From: JAJFUI01 sp039698035
Lineage (GTDB): Bacteria; Planctomycetota; Planctomycetia; Pirellulales; Thermoguttaceae
Direction of reading: 5' to 3'
Assembly (NCBI GenBank): GCA_039698035.1
Contig: JBDKSW010000019.1
Coordinates: 89,161-153,160, forward strand
DNA length: 64,000 nucleotides
Below the pieces are notes generated by a model. It was not told the DNA's origin. It saw only the letters and a program-made list of their open reading frames with translations, and made no database searches. Within the stretch, counting starts at the first letter, position 1; each line of letters opens with the position of its first letter. Positions 44,401 to 54,017 of this stretch are shown piece after piece. A program made the position numbers and the translations under genes.

Positions 44401-45789
44401 CTATCTCAGAATTTGCACCCGCGAGCCAACCGACAGGATGCCATAGAGATCCTGGAGGTCTCGCTGGCCGACGCAGATCGTGCCTCGATTGTCGTCGCGT
44501 CCCACGGCCTGCGGGTTGGCGGCGCCATGAATGCCGATCCGATCGCTCAGGCCAATCCAGGCGTCGCGGAGCGGATTTTGCGGATCGCCCGGCTGAATGG
44601 TCGTGCCGTCCGGGCCGCGGTAGGTCGGGTTGAACGCCTTGTTCAGCACCGTGTACTGCCCATCGAGTCTTGGCATGTCGCGTCCCACGCCGATCGGAAA
44701 CCGGCCCGCGTAAAGCGGTTGCCCTTGGCGGCTGGGCAGCCGAAGCGTCAGTTCCTTGCGATCCAACCGGATCGTCGCGTCAAACGGCCCACGAATCACT
44801 TTCAACGGAATGCCGATCGGCAGCGGCTGGTTCTTGGTTGCCTCTTCCGTGTTCGCCGCGCTGGGCGGCATCAGGCCGTTGATCCGCGCCAACAATTGCC
44901 ACGGCACGTTGTACTTCTGAGCGATCCGCTCGATCGTCTCGCCCGGCGCGGTCACGTAGGCCGGCTCCAGGTAATGTTGCCGCGAGTAAATCACCGTGCC
45001 GGCAAGCTGATCCAGCAGCACCGTGATCTGCTTGGCATGCTCCGGCGGCAGGTTGGGATCGTCGTATTCGATGCTAAGCGCCAAGTGGGCCTCGACCAGC
45101 TTCCCATCGTTCAGCCGCTTCTGCACTTCCTCCATGAACGCATTGAACTTGTTCTGAACATCCTCTGTCGGCCCAGACGGCGCCTTGCGCAACTTTGCCA
45201 CGCCAGGCGGCGGCGCCAAATTGCGAACCGCGGCCGACGGCGCCGCTGCGTCCCTCTCGGGCGAAGGCCCCGATGGATTGGCCGAGGACGGCGATGGATT
45301 CATTGCGGCTAGCGGGGGACTTGCCGGCGGATTGGTCGCGGCCTGCGCAGGCTTTGTCATGGTCGCCGGCCAACTGGTTGCGGTCGAAGCTGGATCGGCC
45401 GCGGCACTCGACGTTGGCGCGTCCAGGGTCGCAGCGCCCCCCGTGGAACCGGCAAGCGGCGGAGCGCTCGTGGACGTTGCGACAAACGGTGGAGCGACCG
45501 GCGTCACCTGACCGAGCGGAGGCGCAACAGGCGAGGCAACGCCGCTGACGCCCGAGACACTGCCGACCGACGGCGTCTGGCTTCCGCTCAGCGGCAATGG
45601 TCCGCCAAGTTTCGGCGTCGCCGCGATGCCCGAAGTGTTGCCAGCGTTGGCCTTGGTGTCGCTCGGCCAGCCATCGGCGACCCCCGGCGTCGGCCCCGGC
45701 TCGGGGTTATTTCGCGACAAGGAGACGTAGACCCCATAGCCCACCGCGCCCAATACGGCGATGATCATCAGGTTCTTCACCGAGTTCAT
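44401..45789 (-). CDS. LysM and L,D-transpeptidase-like cell-envelope protein
   Basis: A 462-residue protein; the ATG ending at 45789 has AAGGAGG upstream. An N-terminal anchor helix (about 3-24) is followed by a Pro/Ala/Ser/Thr-rich stretch (about 29-194), a helical segment, a LysM-type module (AYVTAPGETIERIAQKYNVPWQLLARINGL, about 278-307, split by the rest of the domain) and a YkuD-like domain (about 335-462). The usual active-site motif HxxGxxx-SHGC is changed: H421 is in GIHGAANP and a cysteine, C439, is in RGTICVG, so the Ser-His-Gly before the Cys is replaced. It may crosslink or bind peptidoglycan in the periplasm; activity is uncertain. Confidence 0.78.
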   Translation of the reverse strand: MNSVKNLMIIAVLGAVGYGVYVSLSRNNPEPGPTPGVADGWPSDTKANAGNTSGIAATPKLGGPLPLSGSQTPSVGSVSGVSGVASPVAPPLGQVTPVAPPFVATSTSAPPLAGSTGGAATLDAPTSSAAADPASTATSWPATMTKPAQAATNPPASPPLAAMNPSPSSANPSGPSPERDAAAPSAAVRNLAPPPGVAKLRKAPSGPTEDVQNKFNAFMEEVQKRLNDGKLVEAHLALSIEYDDPNLPPEHAKQITVLLDQLAGTVIYSRQHYLEPAYVTAPGETIERIAQKYNVPWQLLARINGLMPPSAANTEEATKNQPLPIGIPLKVIRGPFDATIRLDRKELTLRLPSRQGQPLYAGRFPIGVGRDMPRLDGQYTVLNKAFNPTYRGPDGTTIQPGDPQNPLRDAWIGLSDRIGIHGAANPQAVGRDDNRGTICVGQRDLQDLYGILSVGSRVQILR

Positions 45790-46077
45790 CTTCGTCCTCC
45801 TTGACGAATCCCCGAGCCACAAGCGGGCAGATGATACGCGAAACCCTAAAACGACGCTACGTCAGTAGTTGCGACCCAATGCACCGCAAATTACGAACTT
45901 TGGCAAACTAGGGAACTTAGCCAACATTCTCATGCAGCGAACCCGACAAGCCGGCCACAGTTGGCCGCCAAAAGCGCCCGCTGGCTCCAGGTCGTGGGCT
46001 ACATTACTATTAAAGGCAACGCCCGCCCCCCATAGGGCATTCATCATCCGCCCCCCTTCGACTCCCGGCCGATTTCC

Positions 46078-46950
46078 ATGCATCCGACCATCGCCCAACT
46101 GACCGCCGCGGGCCCCGTGCTGACCGACGGCGCCTGGGGAACCCAACTCCAACTGCGCGGTCTGCCGGTCGGCGCCTGTCCCGACGCATGGAATCTGGCC
46201 AACCCGGAAAAGGTCGAAGAGGTCGCCCGCGCCTACGTCGATGCCGGCAGCCGACTGATTCTGACCAACACGTTTGGCGCGAATCGTTTCGTGTTGGCCC
46301 GGCATGACCTGGCCAATCGTGTCGCCGAAGTGAACCGTCGCGGCGTTGAGATCAGCCGTCGGGCCGCGGCCGGGCGTGCAGCCGTCTTTGCGTCCATGGG
46401 CCCAAGCGGCATCATGCTCCTGCTGGGTCAGGTCGGCCCCGAGGACCTCAGAGCGGCCTTCGCCGAGCAAGCCAACGCCTTGGCCGAAGCCCAGGCCGAC
46501 GGCATCGTCGTCGAAACGATGTCCGATCCGGCCGAAGCCGCGTTGGCCGTCGCCGCCGCCCACGCCACGGGCCTGCCCGTCGTCGCCTGCATGACCTTCG
46601 GCTCTGGCGCTCAACACGATCGCACCATGATGGGCACCACACCCGAACAGGCCGCCAAGCAACTCACGGCAGCCGGCGCCGACGTGATCGGAGCCAACTG
46701 CGGACTCGGCATTGCCAGCATGGTCGACATCTGCCGCCGACTCCGCACGGCCGCCGACGTTCCCATCTGGATCAAGGCGAACGCTGGGCTGCCCGAGATC
46801 GTCGATGGACAAACCACCTACCGTCAGACACCGGCCGAGTTCGCCGGCCACGTGCCCGAACTGTTGACCGCCGGCGCCGCCTTCCTCGGCGGTTGCTGCG
46901 GCACCACGCCCGCCTTCATCCGTGCGGTGGCCGAGCAGTTGAAACGTTGA
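46078..46950 (+). CDS. Homocysteine S-methyltransferase family protein
   Basis: A 290-residue TIM-barrel protein equivalent to the homocysteine-binding module of MetH. It has VLTDGAWGTQLQLRGL at the N-terminus, LTNTFGANRF, and the three zinc-binding cysteines C208 (GANCG) and C273-C274 (GGCCGT). VFASMGPSG and VETMSDPAEA are further family landmarks. It lacks the folate, cobalamin and activation domains of MetH, so the methyl donor may be another protein or a small molecule such as S-methylmethionine. It is isolated and convergent with the radical SAM gene, with no clear terminator between the two. Confidence 0.88.
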   Translation: MHPTIAQLTAAGPVLTDGAWGTQLQLRGLPVGACPDAWNLANPEKVEEVARAYVDAGSRLILTNTFGANRFVLARHDLANRVAEVNRRGVEISRRAAAGRAAVFASMGPSGIMLLLGQVGPEDLRAAFAEQANALAEAQADGIVVETMSDPAEAALAVAAAHATGLPVVACMTFGSGAQHDRTMMGTTPEQAAKQLTAAGADVIGANCGLGIASMVDICRRLRTAADVPIWIKANAGLPEIVDGQTTYRQTPAEFAGHVPELLTAGAAFLGGCCGTTPAFIRAVAEQLKR

Positions 46951-46963
46951 CCGGCGCACGGTC

Positions 46964-48772
46964 TCAGACGGCCATCACTTCGCCTTCGCGCGCCGAAACG
47001 CTAGGCATCCCAATGGCCGCCGGAATCGGCGATGCAATGACCGTCGGTGTGGCGAACCGGCACACGGGAACCTCGGGTCGATCAACCACCGCCGCGTTCC
47101 GCTCGTAGAATGTGGGCGGCTCGTACCGGAAGCCGTTCGCCAGGCGTTTCTCTTCGCGGCGGATTTTTCGCAGCACCCAGCGCCCTCCGATCGCGCCCGC
47201 AAGGCGAGACTTCCAGCCAAACTCGGCCTGCAACTCCCGCAGCAAGGCCGTCATTTTGGCGTGCATCACCGGTTGGCCGCGATAATAGAGGCGAGCCGCC
47301 CCAACCAACGCCGAGAGCGACGCACCGAGCTCCCGAGCCTCCCAGGCGAAGCGCCGGCGAACGCGGGCATCGGGGTGGTTCTTGTGCCGACGCCAACCGG
47401 CCAGCGTCGTCCGAACGATTCGCACCATGCTCGGCCCGTTCACCGCGAAATCGCGGTCGAACGCCCTGACCATCAGCTCGGCCGTCTGCTGGTCATTGAG
47501 CGCCGGATGCCGATAGTTCAAGATCAGTTGCCCGTGGATATCGCTCGGATGAAATTCGCTTTCATCCTTCATGAGCCCCTTGGCCGTCAGCTCGGCATGC
47601 AGCGGCGTGCCTGGCACGGGCGTGTACAGCATGAACTGGTGAAAGTCCGTGTCGTGCCGCACGGCGTGCTCGATCGCCTCGTCGATGTTGTTGGGCGTGT
47701 GATTTTCGAGCCCGATGATCGTCGAGCCCAAGACGCGGATGCCGTTCGATTGCAACTCGCGGACCAAGGCGAACGTGTCGATGCCCTGAAGCTTCGCGTA
47801 CTGGCTGTCGCGGCCCTCGATACCCATCCACACCCACGAGATGCCCAGGCGAACCAATTGGTCGATCGTATAGGAGCGGAGGACGTTGGCCGAGCTGAAC
47901 ACATAGAGCGCCCAGGCCTTGCCGTTCTTTTCCATCAACTCCAAGAGCCGCAGCGCTCGCTTCCGGTGGAAAAGGAAGTTTTCGTCCATCATGAAGAAGG
48001 ACGAAACGCCCTGCGCCTTTTCCACTTGGCACATGACGTCGAACAGCTCGTCGCCCGTGCGATAAAAATCAACCCACTTGCCCTTCCCGCCGAACATGGC
48101 CGAGGTCGAGCAGAAGTTGCAGCCCAGCGGACAGCCGACCGACGGAATGATCGTGGCCGCGACGTCGCCGTGACGCTCGGGCGCCTTGACGCCGACAGTG
48201 CGCGTGCCAATGCCCGAGGTAATCATCGGGTGGCAAATGGGCCGGCTGTCGTCCTCGCCCAAATAGCGACGATACCAACGCACCCCCTCGCCCCGAACGA
48301 TGTAGTCCGCGTCGATCCGCTTGGCCAAGTCGGAAATGTTCGCGATGTGCCCGCCGACGACGATCTTCGCCTCCGGCTGATACTGCCGGATGAGCTCGCA
48401 CATCTTGGCGACCTTGTAGATATTCGGAATGATCGACGAAATGCCGATGATGTCGTACTGCCGCGTGCGAAGCTCCTCGACGAACCGATCGAGCGTCGGA
48501 AAATCCAACAGCGTGCAGGGGGCCTCGATGTTCGCCTGAATCATCATCAGGCCCCAACTCCGGTGGAACATCCGCAGCGAAAAGGCCCCCTGCGTCCGCG
48601 TCACCTGATTGTGATACAACTCCATCGGGTTCATGCGCCGGCTGCCGTACTGGTCATCCTGACCGTAAGGGCCAAAGACGCTGCACAGCAACACCCGGGC
48701 CTTTGTGCCGGCCGGATGTACGGGCTGCGAATCACAATGCGATGGGTCAATCTGAATCTGGCGGACGATCAC
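46964..48772 (-). CDS. B12-binding-domain radical SAM protein
   Basis: A 602-residue enzyme; the GTG at 48772 is the likely start, with GGGAG about 11 bases upstream, because earlier codons of the open frame show no homology. An N-terminal cobalamin-binding-like Rossmann domain (about 25-165; IIGISSIIPNIYKVAKM, KIVVGGHIANISDLAKRIDADYIVRGEG) is followed by the radical SAM domain with C214-C218-C221 in VGCPLGCNFCSTS. DENFLFHRKRALRLLELM, GIEGRDSQYAKLQG and STIIGLENHTPNNIDEAI follow. The C-terminal ~150 residues are helical and family-specific. It resembles hopanoid- or lipid-modifying class members, but the substrate cannot be named. Confidence 0.85.
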   Translation of the reverse strand: MIVRQIQIDPSHCDSQPVHPAGTKARVLLCSVFGPYGQDDQYGSRRMNPMELYHNQVTRTQGAFSLRMFHRSWGLMMIQANIEAPCTLLDFPTLDRFVEELRTRQYDIIGISSIIPNIYKVAKMCELIRQYQPEAKIVVGGHIANISDLAKRIDADYIVRGEGVRWYRRYLGEDDSRPICHPMITSGIGTRTVGVKAPERHGDVAATIIPSVGCPLGCNFCSTSAMFGGKGKWVDFYRTGDELFDVMCQVEKAQGVSSFFMMDENFLFHRKRALRLLELMEKNGKAWALYVFSSANVLRSYTIDQLVRLGISWVWMGIEGRDSQYAKLQGIDTFALVRELQSNGIRVLGSTIIGLENHTPNNIDEAIEHAVRHDTDFHQFMLYTPVPGTPLHAELTAKGLMKDESEFHPSDIHGQLILNYRHPALNDQQTAELMVRAFDRDFAVNGPSMVRIVRTTLAGWRRHKNHPDARVRRRFAWEARELGASLSALVGAARLYYRGQPVMHAKMTALLRELQAEFGWKSRLAGAIGGRWVLRKIRREEKRLANGFRYEPPTFYERNAAVVDRPEVPVCRFATPTVIASPIPAAIGMPSVSAREGEVMAV

Positions 48773-48817
48773 TGGTGCTGTACTCCCGGAAGGTGCGAAA
48801 TCGCTCGACCACGTTGT

Positions 48818-48823
48818 ATTATA
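48818..48823 (-). promoter_or_regulatory. Candidate -10 element of the B12 radical SAM gene
   Basis: A perfect TATAAT on the minus strand, about 46 bases before the GTG. No clear -35 lies at 16-18 bases. The intergenic region to treY is 223 bases and AT-richer than its surroundings. Confidence 0.4.
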
Positions 48824-48995
48824 GATGCTTTCGCCAGCCGGCGACCGCCCACTGTGTATGCGCCGCGTAATAGCTCCGTAATAATTACCCCGGCAACGCC
48901 ACCTCCACCGGGCATTCCGCAAAAGAGAGGGAATCGCTCGTAAACACCCGCGAAACGAGCAATGGAGCCGGCCGTTTTCCGCAATCAATCGATTC

Positions 48996-51900
48996 CTAGT
49001 CCTCGCAGAGACTGGCAAGCAACCCCACCGGGAAATCGGCGAGAACTTCGCCAAGGGCGAGCTCACAGACGTCCGCCGAAAGAGTCTGTCCGGTCAACAC
49101 GCTCCGCCACTCCGACCGTCCAAGCGGCTCGGTGATTACCCGCGTGTCCCGCCAAACGCGATGCCCCAGCGGCGGCGCACCGGCGGAATCCGGCAAGCTG
49201 GACGCCAACCGGGCGAACCACCGAGGCGCGATGACAATGATTGCCGACTGGTTCGCCCCCTCGGAAACCGGCGACCGTCGGCCGAACGCGCAAACATGCT
49301 CGGCCGCGGCCCCGCGCACTTCCAAGGGAACATAGTCGCCGCGAAACATCTCGGGATGCCGGCGCCGAAACTGCAGTGCCCGCCAAATGAGAAACAGCTT
49401 CGTCCGCGGGTTGCACGGGCGAACCGCAAGCCGTCGCGCCAGCGGCAGCAGCGCACCGGCGCCGCCCGCCTCTCGCTCCAATTCTTCCAGCATCGCGCGA
49501 CGGCACGCGAAATCCACCGGCCGCCGATTGTCCGGATCCACCAGACTGAAATCCCAAATCTCCTGGCCCTGGTAGATATCCGGCACGCCGGGCGACGTCA
49601 GCTTCAACAGTGTCTGCGACAAGGCGCCGTAAAGTCCCCAATCGACGATCCGCTCGTGAAACGCCTCGAAATCGGCCAAGAACCGATTCCTCGGCCTTGG
49701 ATGCAACAGGGCCGCCACGAACGCCCGAACGGCCGACTCGTACTCCGCGTTCGGATTGATCCAACTTGTGCGAGTTTTCGCCTCGTGGATCGCCTTGTTC
49801 ATGTAGGTTTGCATCCGCTCGGTCAATCGCTCCAGCGTCTCGGCGTCGGGCTTTTCCAGGGGCCACACGCCCGTCAAGCACTGGTAGAACAGGTACTCGT
49901 CGTTGCGGCTCGGCGCCGGCTCGCCATCCACCTCGCGGCGGCGAGATCGGTTCCAACGGGCCCAACGATTCACGGCCGCCCGCCACTCGTGCGGAATCTC
50001 CGAGAGCACGTTGATGCGCGCCCGAAGGTCCTCGCTCCGCTTGCTGTCGTGCGTCGTCGAAGCCAACAGGGACCGCGGCCAACGCTGTTGCCGTCGGCCA
50101 TTCTGCCGATGAAACTCGTCGACCGCGACGGCCCCGCGCGCCGGATCACCGCCCACTTCGTTGAGCGAGACCAACGGAAACCAACGATAGAACGCCGTGT
50201 CCTCAATCCCCTTCGCCATCACGGGGCTCGTGAGTTGCTGGAACCGACCAACAAACCATTCCTCCTCGCGAACCAGTGGATCGGCCTCGTCCGACGACTC
50301 GAGCAGCAACAGATCGCGAATGAAATCGAACACGGCCGCATCGCTGGCCGGATTGCGCCGTTTCGCCTGGGCGGCTGCCCGAAGGACGACCTGCCGATCG
50401 CGATCCGACACCTCGCCGCGCCGAATGTAGGTCCGGTAGACCGGGAAACAAGCGATGATCTCGCGCAGCGCCACGCGCAGCGCGTTCAGCGTGAAGTCTC
50501 GCGAGCGACGCCGCCGGCTCGAAATGCGATTCAGTTGTTGGGCCAGCAGTTGAAGACTGCTCGCCATCGAGGTTCTCAGGATGAGCATCTTCGATTCGTG
50601 GGCCGCCTCGCGGAAATCCGTGCGCCCGTCGACAAAGCGGCCATAGGCTTTCTCAAGCTCGGCCAAACCCGGCCCATGAATGGCCAGCCCGTTCGCCAGA
50701 TTCAGAAATTCGTAGCCCGTCGTGCCGTCCAGCAGCCAGCCGTCCGGCAGCGGCTCGTCGCCGATCAGAATCTTCTCCGCAACCACATAGAGCGGCAGCC
50801 CGCCCTCGTCCGCCGACCTGAGTCGCATCACCTGCTCTCGAAACGCCGGCTCAACCTCGCTCCACGCCGCACGCGCCTCCGGGGCGTTCGCCGGCGGCAT
50901 CATCTGCTCGTACACGCTGGCCCCAATCGCCGACACGTAGCCGTCTTGCAAACGTTCAAGGTACTCGGACGGCGCGTAAAGCCCGTCAATGTGATCTATC
51001 CTGAGCCCGTCCGCCGCGCCGCGAACCAATAGCTCGAAGACGATCCGATGACTTTCGGCAAACACCTGCGCATTTTCCGTGCAGACGGCCGCCAGTTCGT
51101 TGATGTCGAAGAAGCGGCGATAATTGATCTCGTCGTCCGCCGCCTTCCAATGACAAAGGCGGTAGACCTGCAGATCGAGCAGCGCGTCCAGGGCGTCGAA
51201 GCTGTGCGGATCGTCCGCCTGTCCGTTCAGTTCCTGCACATTCCGCTCGACGAACTCGGCAACGGCCGGCGATCGTTCGACCAACTGTCGCAGGCGGCCC
51301 TTGACCACTTCCTTTTCGCGTTGCCGCTCGGCCACGCTCGCCGCGTCGGTCCGCGTCGGCGACGGCAGGTGTTCGAGCGCCGTTAAAATACTCTCAAGCT
51401 CCGTGATCTCGCCGCCGTCGGAGGCCAGCGTCTGCTTGAGCTCGTCCAATCGGCGGCCGAGAATCGCACGGTAGCTTCGCGGTTCCAGCGGCAACCACGT
51501 CTCGCAATACCGAACGAAGAAAGCCCCGTTGCGGTACGCCAGCGTCAGCTCGCCCGCTTCGAGCACTTGCCCATACTGCCCGCCCAGGATCGGCAGCAGG
51601 ATTCGATTCCGCAATTCCTCTTTGACGGGCCGCCAGTCGATGTCGAAGTGCAAGGCGTGGAGTGCGCTCGGGCCGTTTTCCAACACATCATCCCACCATG
51701 GGTTCTCGCCCGGTGCGGCGCTCATGTGATTGGGCACGATGTCGATGATTTGGCCCAGTCCCTGCGCGTGCAACCCCGCGACCATCGCCCAATAGTCCTC
51801 CTCGGTCCCAAGCTGCGGATCGAGCTGCCCGTAGTCGACGATCGCGTAGCGATTCGCGCCGCCCAACCGGGCTTTGCGACACGGCGAGGCGTACAGATGG

Positions 51901-52064
51901 CTGACGCCCAATCGGGCCAGATACGCCGCGATTTCCAAAGCTTCTCGAAACGTGACATTGCCGGGCTCGATTTGCACCCGGTACGTCCCGATCGGCTCGC
52001 GGCGTCGGATGCGCTGCAACACGGCTTCGGCCACGCACCGGGCGATCTCGGTGATATCGTTCAT
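48996..52064 (-). CDS. treY: Malto-oligosyltrehalose synthase
   Basis: Converts the reducing-end alpha-1,4 bond of maltodextrins into an alpha,alpha-1,1 (trehalosyl) bond. The 1022-residue GH13 enzyme starts IGTYRVQIEPGNVTFREAL, LARLGVSHLYASP; conserved barrel motifs include IIDIVPNHMSA and DGLRIDHIDGLYAPSEYL, the latter with the catalytic Asp. VYRTYIRRGEVSDRDRQVV, KGIEDTAFYRWFPLVSLNEVGGDP, TTHDSKRSEDLRARI and LLKLTSPGVPDIYQGQEIWDFSLVDPDNRRPVDF are TreY-specific. It is slightly longer than many homologues. It lies 44 bases after treZ on the same strand; treX (debranching) is not in the window. Confidence 0.95.
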   Translation of the reverse strand: MNDITEIARCVAEAVLQRIRRREPIGTYRVQIEPGNVTFREALEIAAYLARLGVSHLYASPCRKARLGGANRYAIVDYGQLDPQLGTEEDYWAMVAGLHAQGLGQIIDIVPNHMSAAPGENPWWDDVLENGPSALHALHFDIDWRPVKEELRNRILLPILGGQYGQVLEAGELTLAYRNGAFFVRYCETWLPLEPRSYRAILGRRLDELKQTLASDGGEITELESILTALEHLPSPTRTDAASVAERQREKEVVKGRLRQLVERSPAVAEFVERNVQELNGQADDPHSFDALDALLDLQVYRLCHWKAADDEINYRRFFDINELAAVCTENAQVFAESHRIVFELLVRGAADGLRIDHIDGLYAPSEYLERLQDGYVSAIGASVYEQMMPPANAPEARAAWSEVEPAFREQVMRLRSADEGGLPLYVVAEKILIGDEPLPDGWLLDGTTGYEFLNLANGLAIHGPGLAELEKAYGRFVDGRTDFREAAHESKMLILRTSMASSLQLLAQQLNRISSRRRRSRDFTLNALRVALREIIACFPVYRTYIRRGEVSDRDRQVVLRAAAQAKRRNPASDAAVFDFIRDLLLLESSDEADPLVREEEWFVGRFQQLTSPVMAKGIEDTAFYRWFPLVSLNEVGGDPARGAVAVDEFHRQNGRRQQRWPRSLLASTTHDSKRSEDLRARINVLSEIPHEWRAAVNRWARWNRSRRREVDGEPAPSRNDEYLFYQCLTGVWPLEKPDAETLERLTERMQTYMNKAIHEAKTRTSWINPNAEYESAVRAFVAALLHPRPRNRFLADFEAFHERIVDWGLYGALSQTLLKLTSPGVPDIYQGQEIWDFSLVDPDNRRPVDFACRRAMLEELEREAGGAGALLPLARRLAVRPCNPRTKLFLIWRALQFRRRHPEMFRGDYVPLEVRGAAAEHVCAFGRRSPVSEGANQSAIIVIAPRWFARLASSLPDSAGAPPLGHRVWRDTRVITEPLGRSEWRSVLTGQTLSADVCELALGEVLADFPVGLLASLCED

Positions 52065-52108
52065 CGTAGGCCTGCTGGACGTTAACATTGACCGTCTGAC
52101 CGCAACGC

Positions 52109-53926
52109 TCACCGCTCGAAAATCAGCAACTCATACGGAAGCAACGTGCAGGGCCGTGTCTGCTGAGAACGGGTCCCGCCATACCGCGTGTCCTCGGTGC
52201 TCAGCAACCATCGTTTCCCGTCGGCCTCCGGCGGGATCGCGACATCCGAATCGGCTGACAGGTTCGCCAAGACCGAGATTCCCCACTCTCCGCCCCGCTC
52301 GACCAGCAAGATCGCCGGCCCGTCGACGTTGCCGAGTAATCGCGCGGTCGTCCGGCGCCGATCCAAAAGACCCGGCCAAGTGCGCCGCGCCGCGAGCAAA
52401 TCCACATAGAGCTGCCGTCGCGCAGCCTGGGGCGAGCCTGGCGGCCACGCCCAATCGAGCTTGGCTGCGGCAAATGTCTCCACGGCCTGCGGATCAGGAA
52501 TTTCCGCTTTCCAGCGAAAGCTCAACGCGGCAAACTCCTCGACACGTCCCCGCCGCACGGTCTCGACGAGTTCCGCGTTGCCGAATGAGCAGAAGAACGG
52601 AAACGGCCGCTTCTCCCCATACTCTTCGCCCATGAACAGCAACGGCACGCACGGCGACACCAGCAACAAGCCGCAAGCCAGCCGCTGTGCCGGCGCCGGC
52701 GCGAGCGTGCCGAGCCGGTCCCCGTGCGCCCGATTGCCCGTCTGATCGTGGTTTTGCACGCAGACGACAAAATGCGTCCGATCCACGTTGCCCACCGGGG
52801 CGCCATGTCGCCGATGGCGGAAAGGGCTAAGACAACCGTCGTAGACGAACACATCTCGCACGGCCTTGGCCACCTGTTCCGGCAAGCCAAAATCGACATA
52901 GTAACCGTCCCGCTCGCCGGTCAAGCAAGCGTGAACCGCATGATGAAAATCGTCTGCCCAAACGCCATCGAGCGCGTATCCGCCGCGCGATGCCGGCTCC
53001 ACCAAGCGCACGTCGTTTTGGTCCGTCTCGGCGATGACCAAAACCGTCCGACGCTGCTCGGCCGCTACGCGCTGCACGGCCGCCTGAATCTCGGCCAGAA
53101 TGGGACGCGGTCCAAAATCGAAAATCGTCTGCACGGCATCCAGCCGCAAGCCATCGACATGAAACTCTCGTACCCAGTAGCAAGCGTTGTCCATGACGAA
53201 CTGCCGCACCGGATCGCAGTACGGCCCGTCGTAATTCACGGCCTTTCCCCACGGCGTGCGATAGCGATCGGTGAAATACGGCCCGAACCTTTCCAGGTAG
53301 TTCCCCTCGGGCCCCAGGTGGTTGTAGACCACGTCTAAGAAGACGCCCAGGCCGACGCGGTGCGCCGCATCGACGAGTTCCTGCAACGCGCGAGGACCGC
53401 CATAGCTCTGCTGCACGGCGCAGGGGAACACGCCCTCGTACCCCCAACCGCGTTCGCCCGGACACTGGGCCACCGGCATCAACTCGATCGCCGTCACCCC
53501 AAGCTCTCGCAACGCGCCCAGCCGAGGCGTCACCGCCGCGAAAGTCCCTTCTGGCGTAAACGTCCCGACGTGCAACTCGTAGATCACCAAATCGTCGCGG
53601 GCGATGCCCGCCCATCCGCTGTCCGACCATGCGAACGCCTCTGGAAAAAACAGGGCCGATGGTCGATGCACTCCGTCGGGCTGCCACCGCGACGCCGGAT
53701 CGGGCAACGGCTCACCGTCGTCGAGCCGATACCCATAGCGCAGGCCCTCGGCGACCTCCGCCCGCCGATGCACAAAGAAGCCGCCGCCTTCGTCCCTCAT
53801 AGCGACTTCCGTGGCGCCGGCCACCAACGACACGGCGTTCGCCAGCGGCGCCCAGACGCGCCACAGGACGCCTCCGTCCGGCTGCCGGATCGCGCCTTGC
53901 GCGGGTTGGCTCGAGTTCTGCTCCAT
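52109..53926 (-). CDS. treZ: Malto-oligosyltrehalose trehalohydrolase
   Basis: Releases trehalose from maltooligosyl-trehalose made by TreY. The 605 residues show an N-terminal CBM48-like domain (VLWRVWAPLANAVSLV) and the GH13 barrel with IYELHVGTFTPEGTF, ELMPVAQCPGERGWGYEGV and LDVVYNHLGPEGNY. The catalytic Asp is in FHVDGLRLDAVQTIFD, the acid/base Glu in VIAETDQND and the stabilising Asp in VQNHDQTGNRAHGDR. LLFMGEEYGEKRPFPFFCSF is typical of TreZ. It is the first gene of the treZ-treY operon and divergent from the DUF5752-TreT pair. Confidence 0.96.
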   Translation of the reverse strand: MEQNSSQPAQGAIRQPDGGVLWRVWAPLANAVSLVAGATEVAMRDEGGGFFVHRRAEVAEGLRYGYRLDDGEPLPDPASRWQPDGVHRPSALFFPEAFAWSDSGWAGIARDDLVIYELHVGTFTPEGTFAAVTPRLGALRELGVTAIELMPVAQCPGERGWGYEGVFPCAVQQSYGGPRALQELVDAAHRVGLGVFLDVVYNHLGPEGNYLERFGPYFTDRYRTPWGKAVNYDGPYCDPVRQFVMDNACYWVREFHVDGLRLDAVQTIFDFGPRPILAEIQAAVQRVAAEQRRTVLVIAETDQNDVRLVEPASRGGYALDGVWADDFHHAVHACLTGERDGYYVDFGLPEQVAKAVRDVFVYDGCLSPFRHRRHGAPVGNVDRTHFVVCVQNHDQTGNRAHGDRLGTLAPAPAQRLACGLLLVSPCVPLLFMGEEYGEKRPFPFFCSFGNAELVETVRRGRVEEFAALSFRWKAEIPDPQAVETFAAAKLDWAWPPGSPQAARRQLYVDLLAARRTWPGLLDRRRTTARLLGNVDGPAILLVERGGEWGISVLANLSADSDVAIPPEADGKRWLLSTEDTRYGGTRSQQTRPCTLLPYELLIFER

Positions 53927-53958
53927 CGGCGTCTCCCCTGCCCCGCTTGCCAGGGTGC

Positions 53959-53968
53959 TATAATTATA
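53959..53968. promoter_or_regulatory. Palindromic TATAATTATA, overlapping divergent -10 elements
   Basis: The 10-base palindrome holds TATAAT on the plus strand (53959-53964) and on the minus strand (53968-53963). It lies 53 bases before the DUF5752 start and 36 bases from the treZ start. Neither side has a good -35 at 16-18 bases, so an activator or a non-standard promoter would be needed. Confidence 0.4.
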
Positions 53969-54017
53969 CTAACGGGTCAAAGAGCGACTCATGCAACATC
54001 CCCGATGATCAATCGCC

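Noticed and set aside
45823..46077. A cobalamin riboswitch before the homocysteine methyltransferase gene
   Set aside because: No B12-box-like sequence or long paired structure was found in the gap.
47261..48943. A 560-codon plus-strand frame over the B12 radical SAM gene
   Set aside because: No domain features; the minus strand has intact cysteine and B12-domain motifs.
49161..51032. A 623-codon plus-strand frame over treY
   Set aside because: Shadow of a clear GH13 enzyme.
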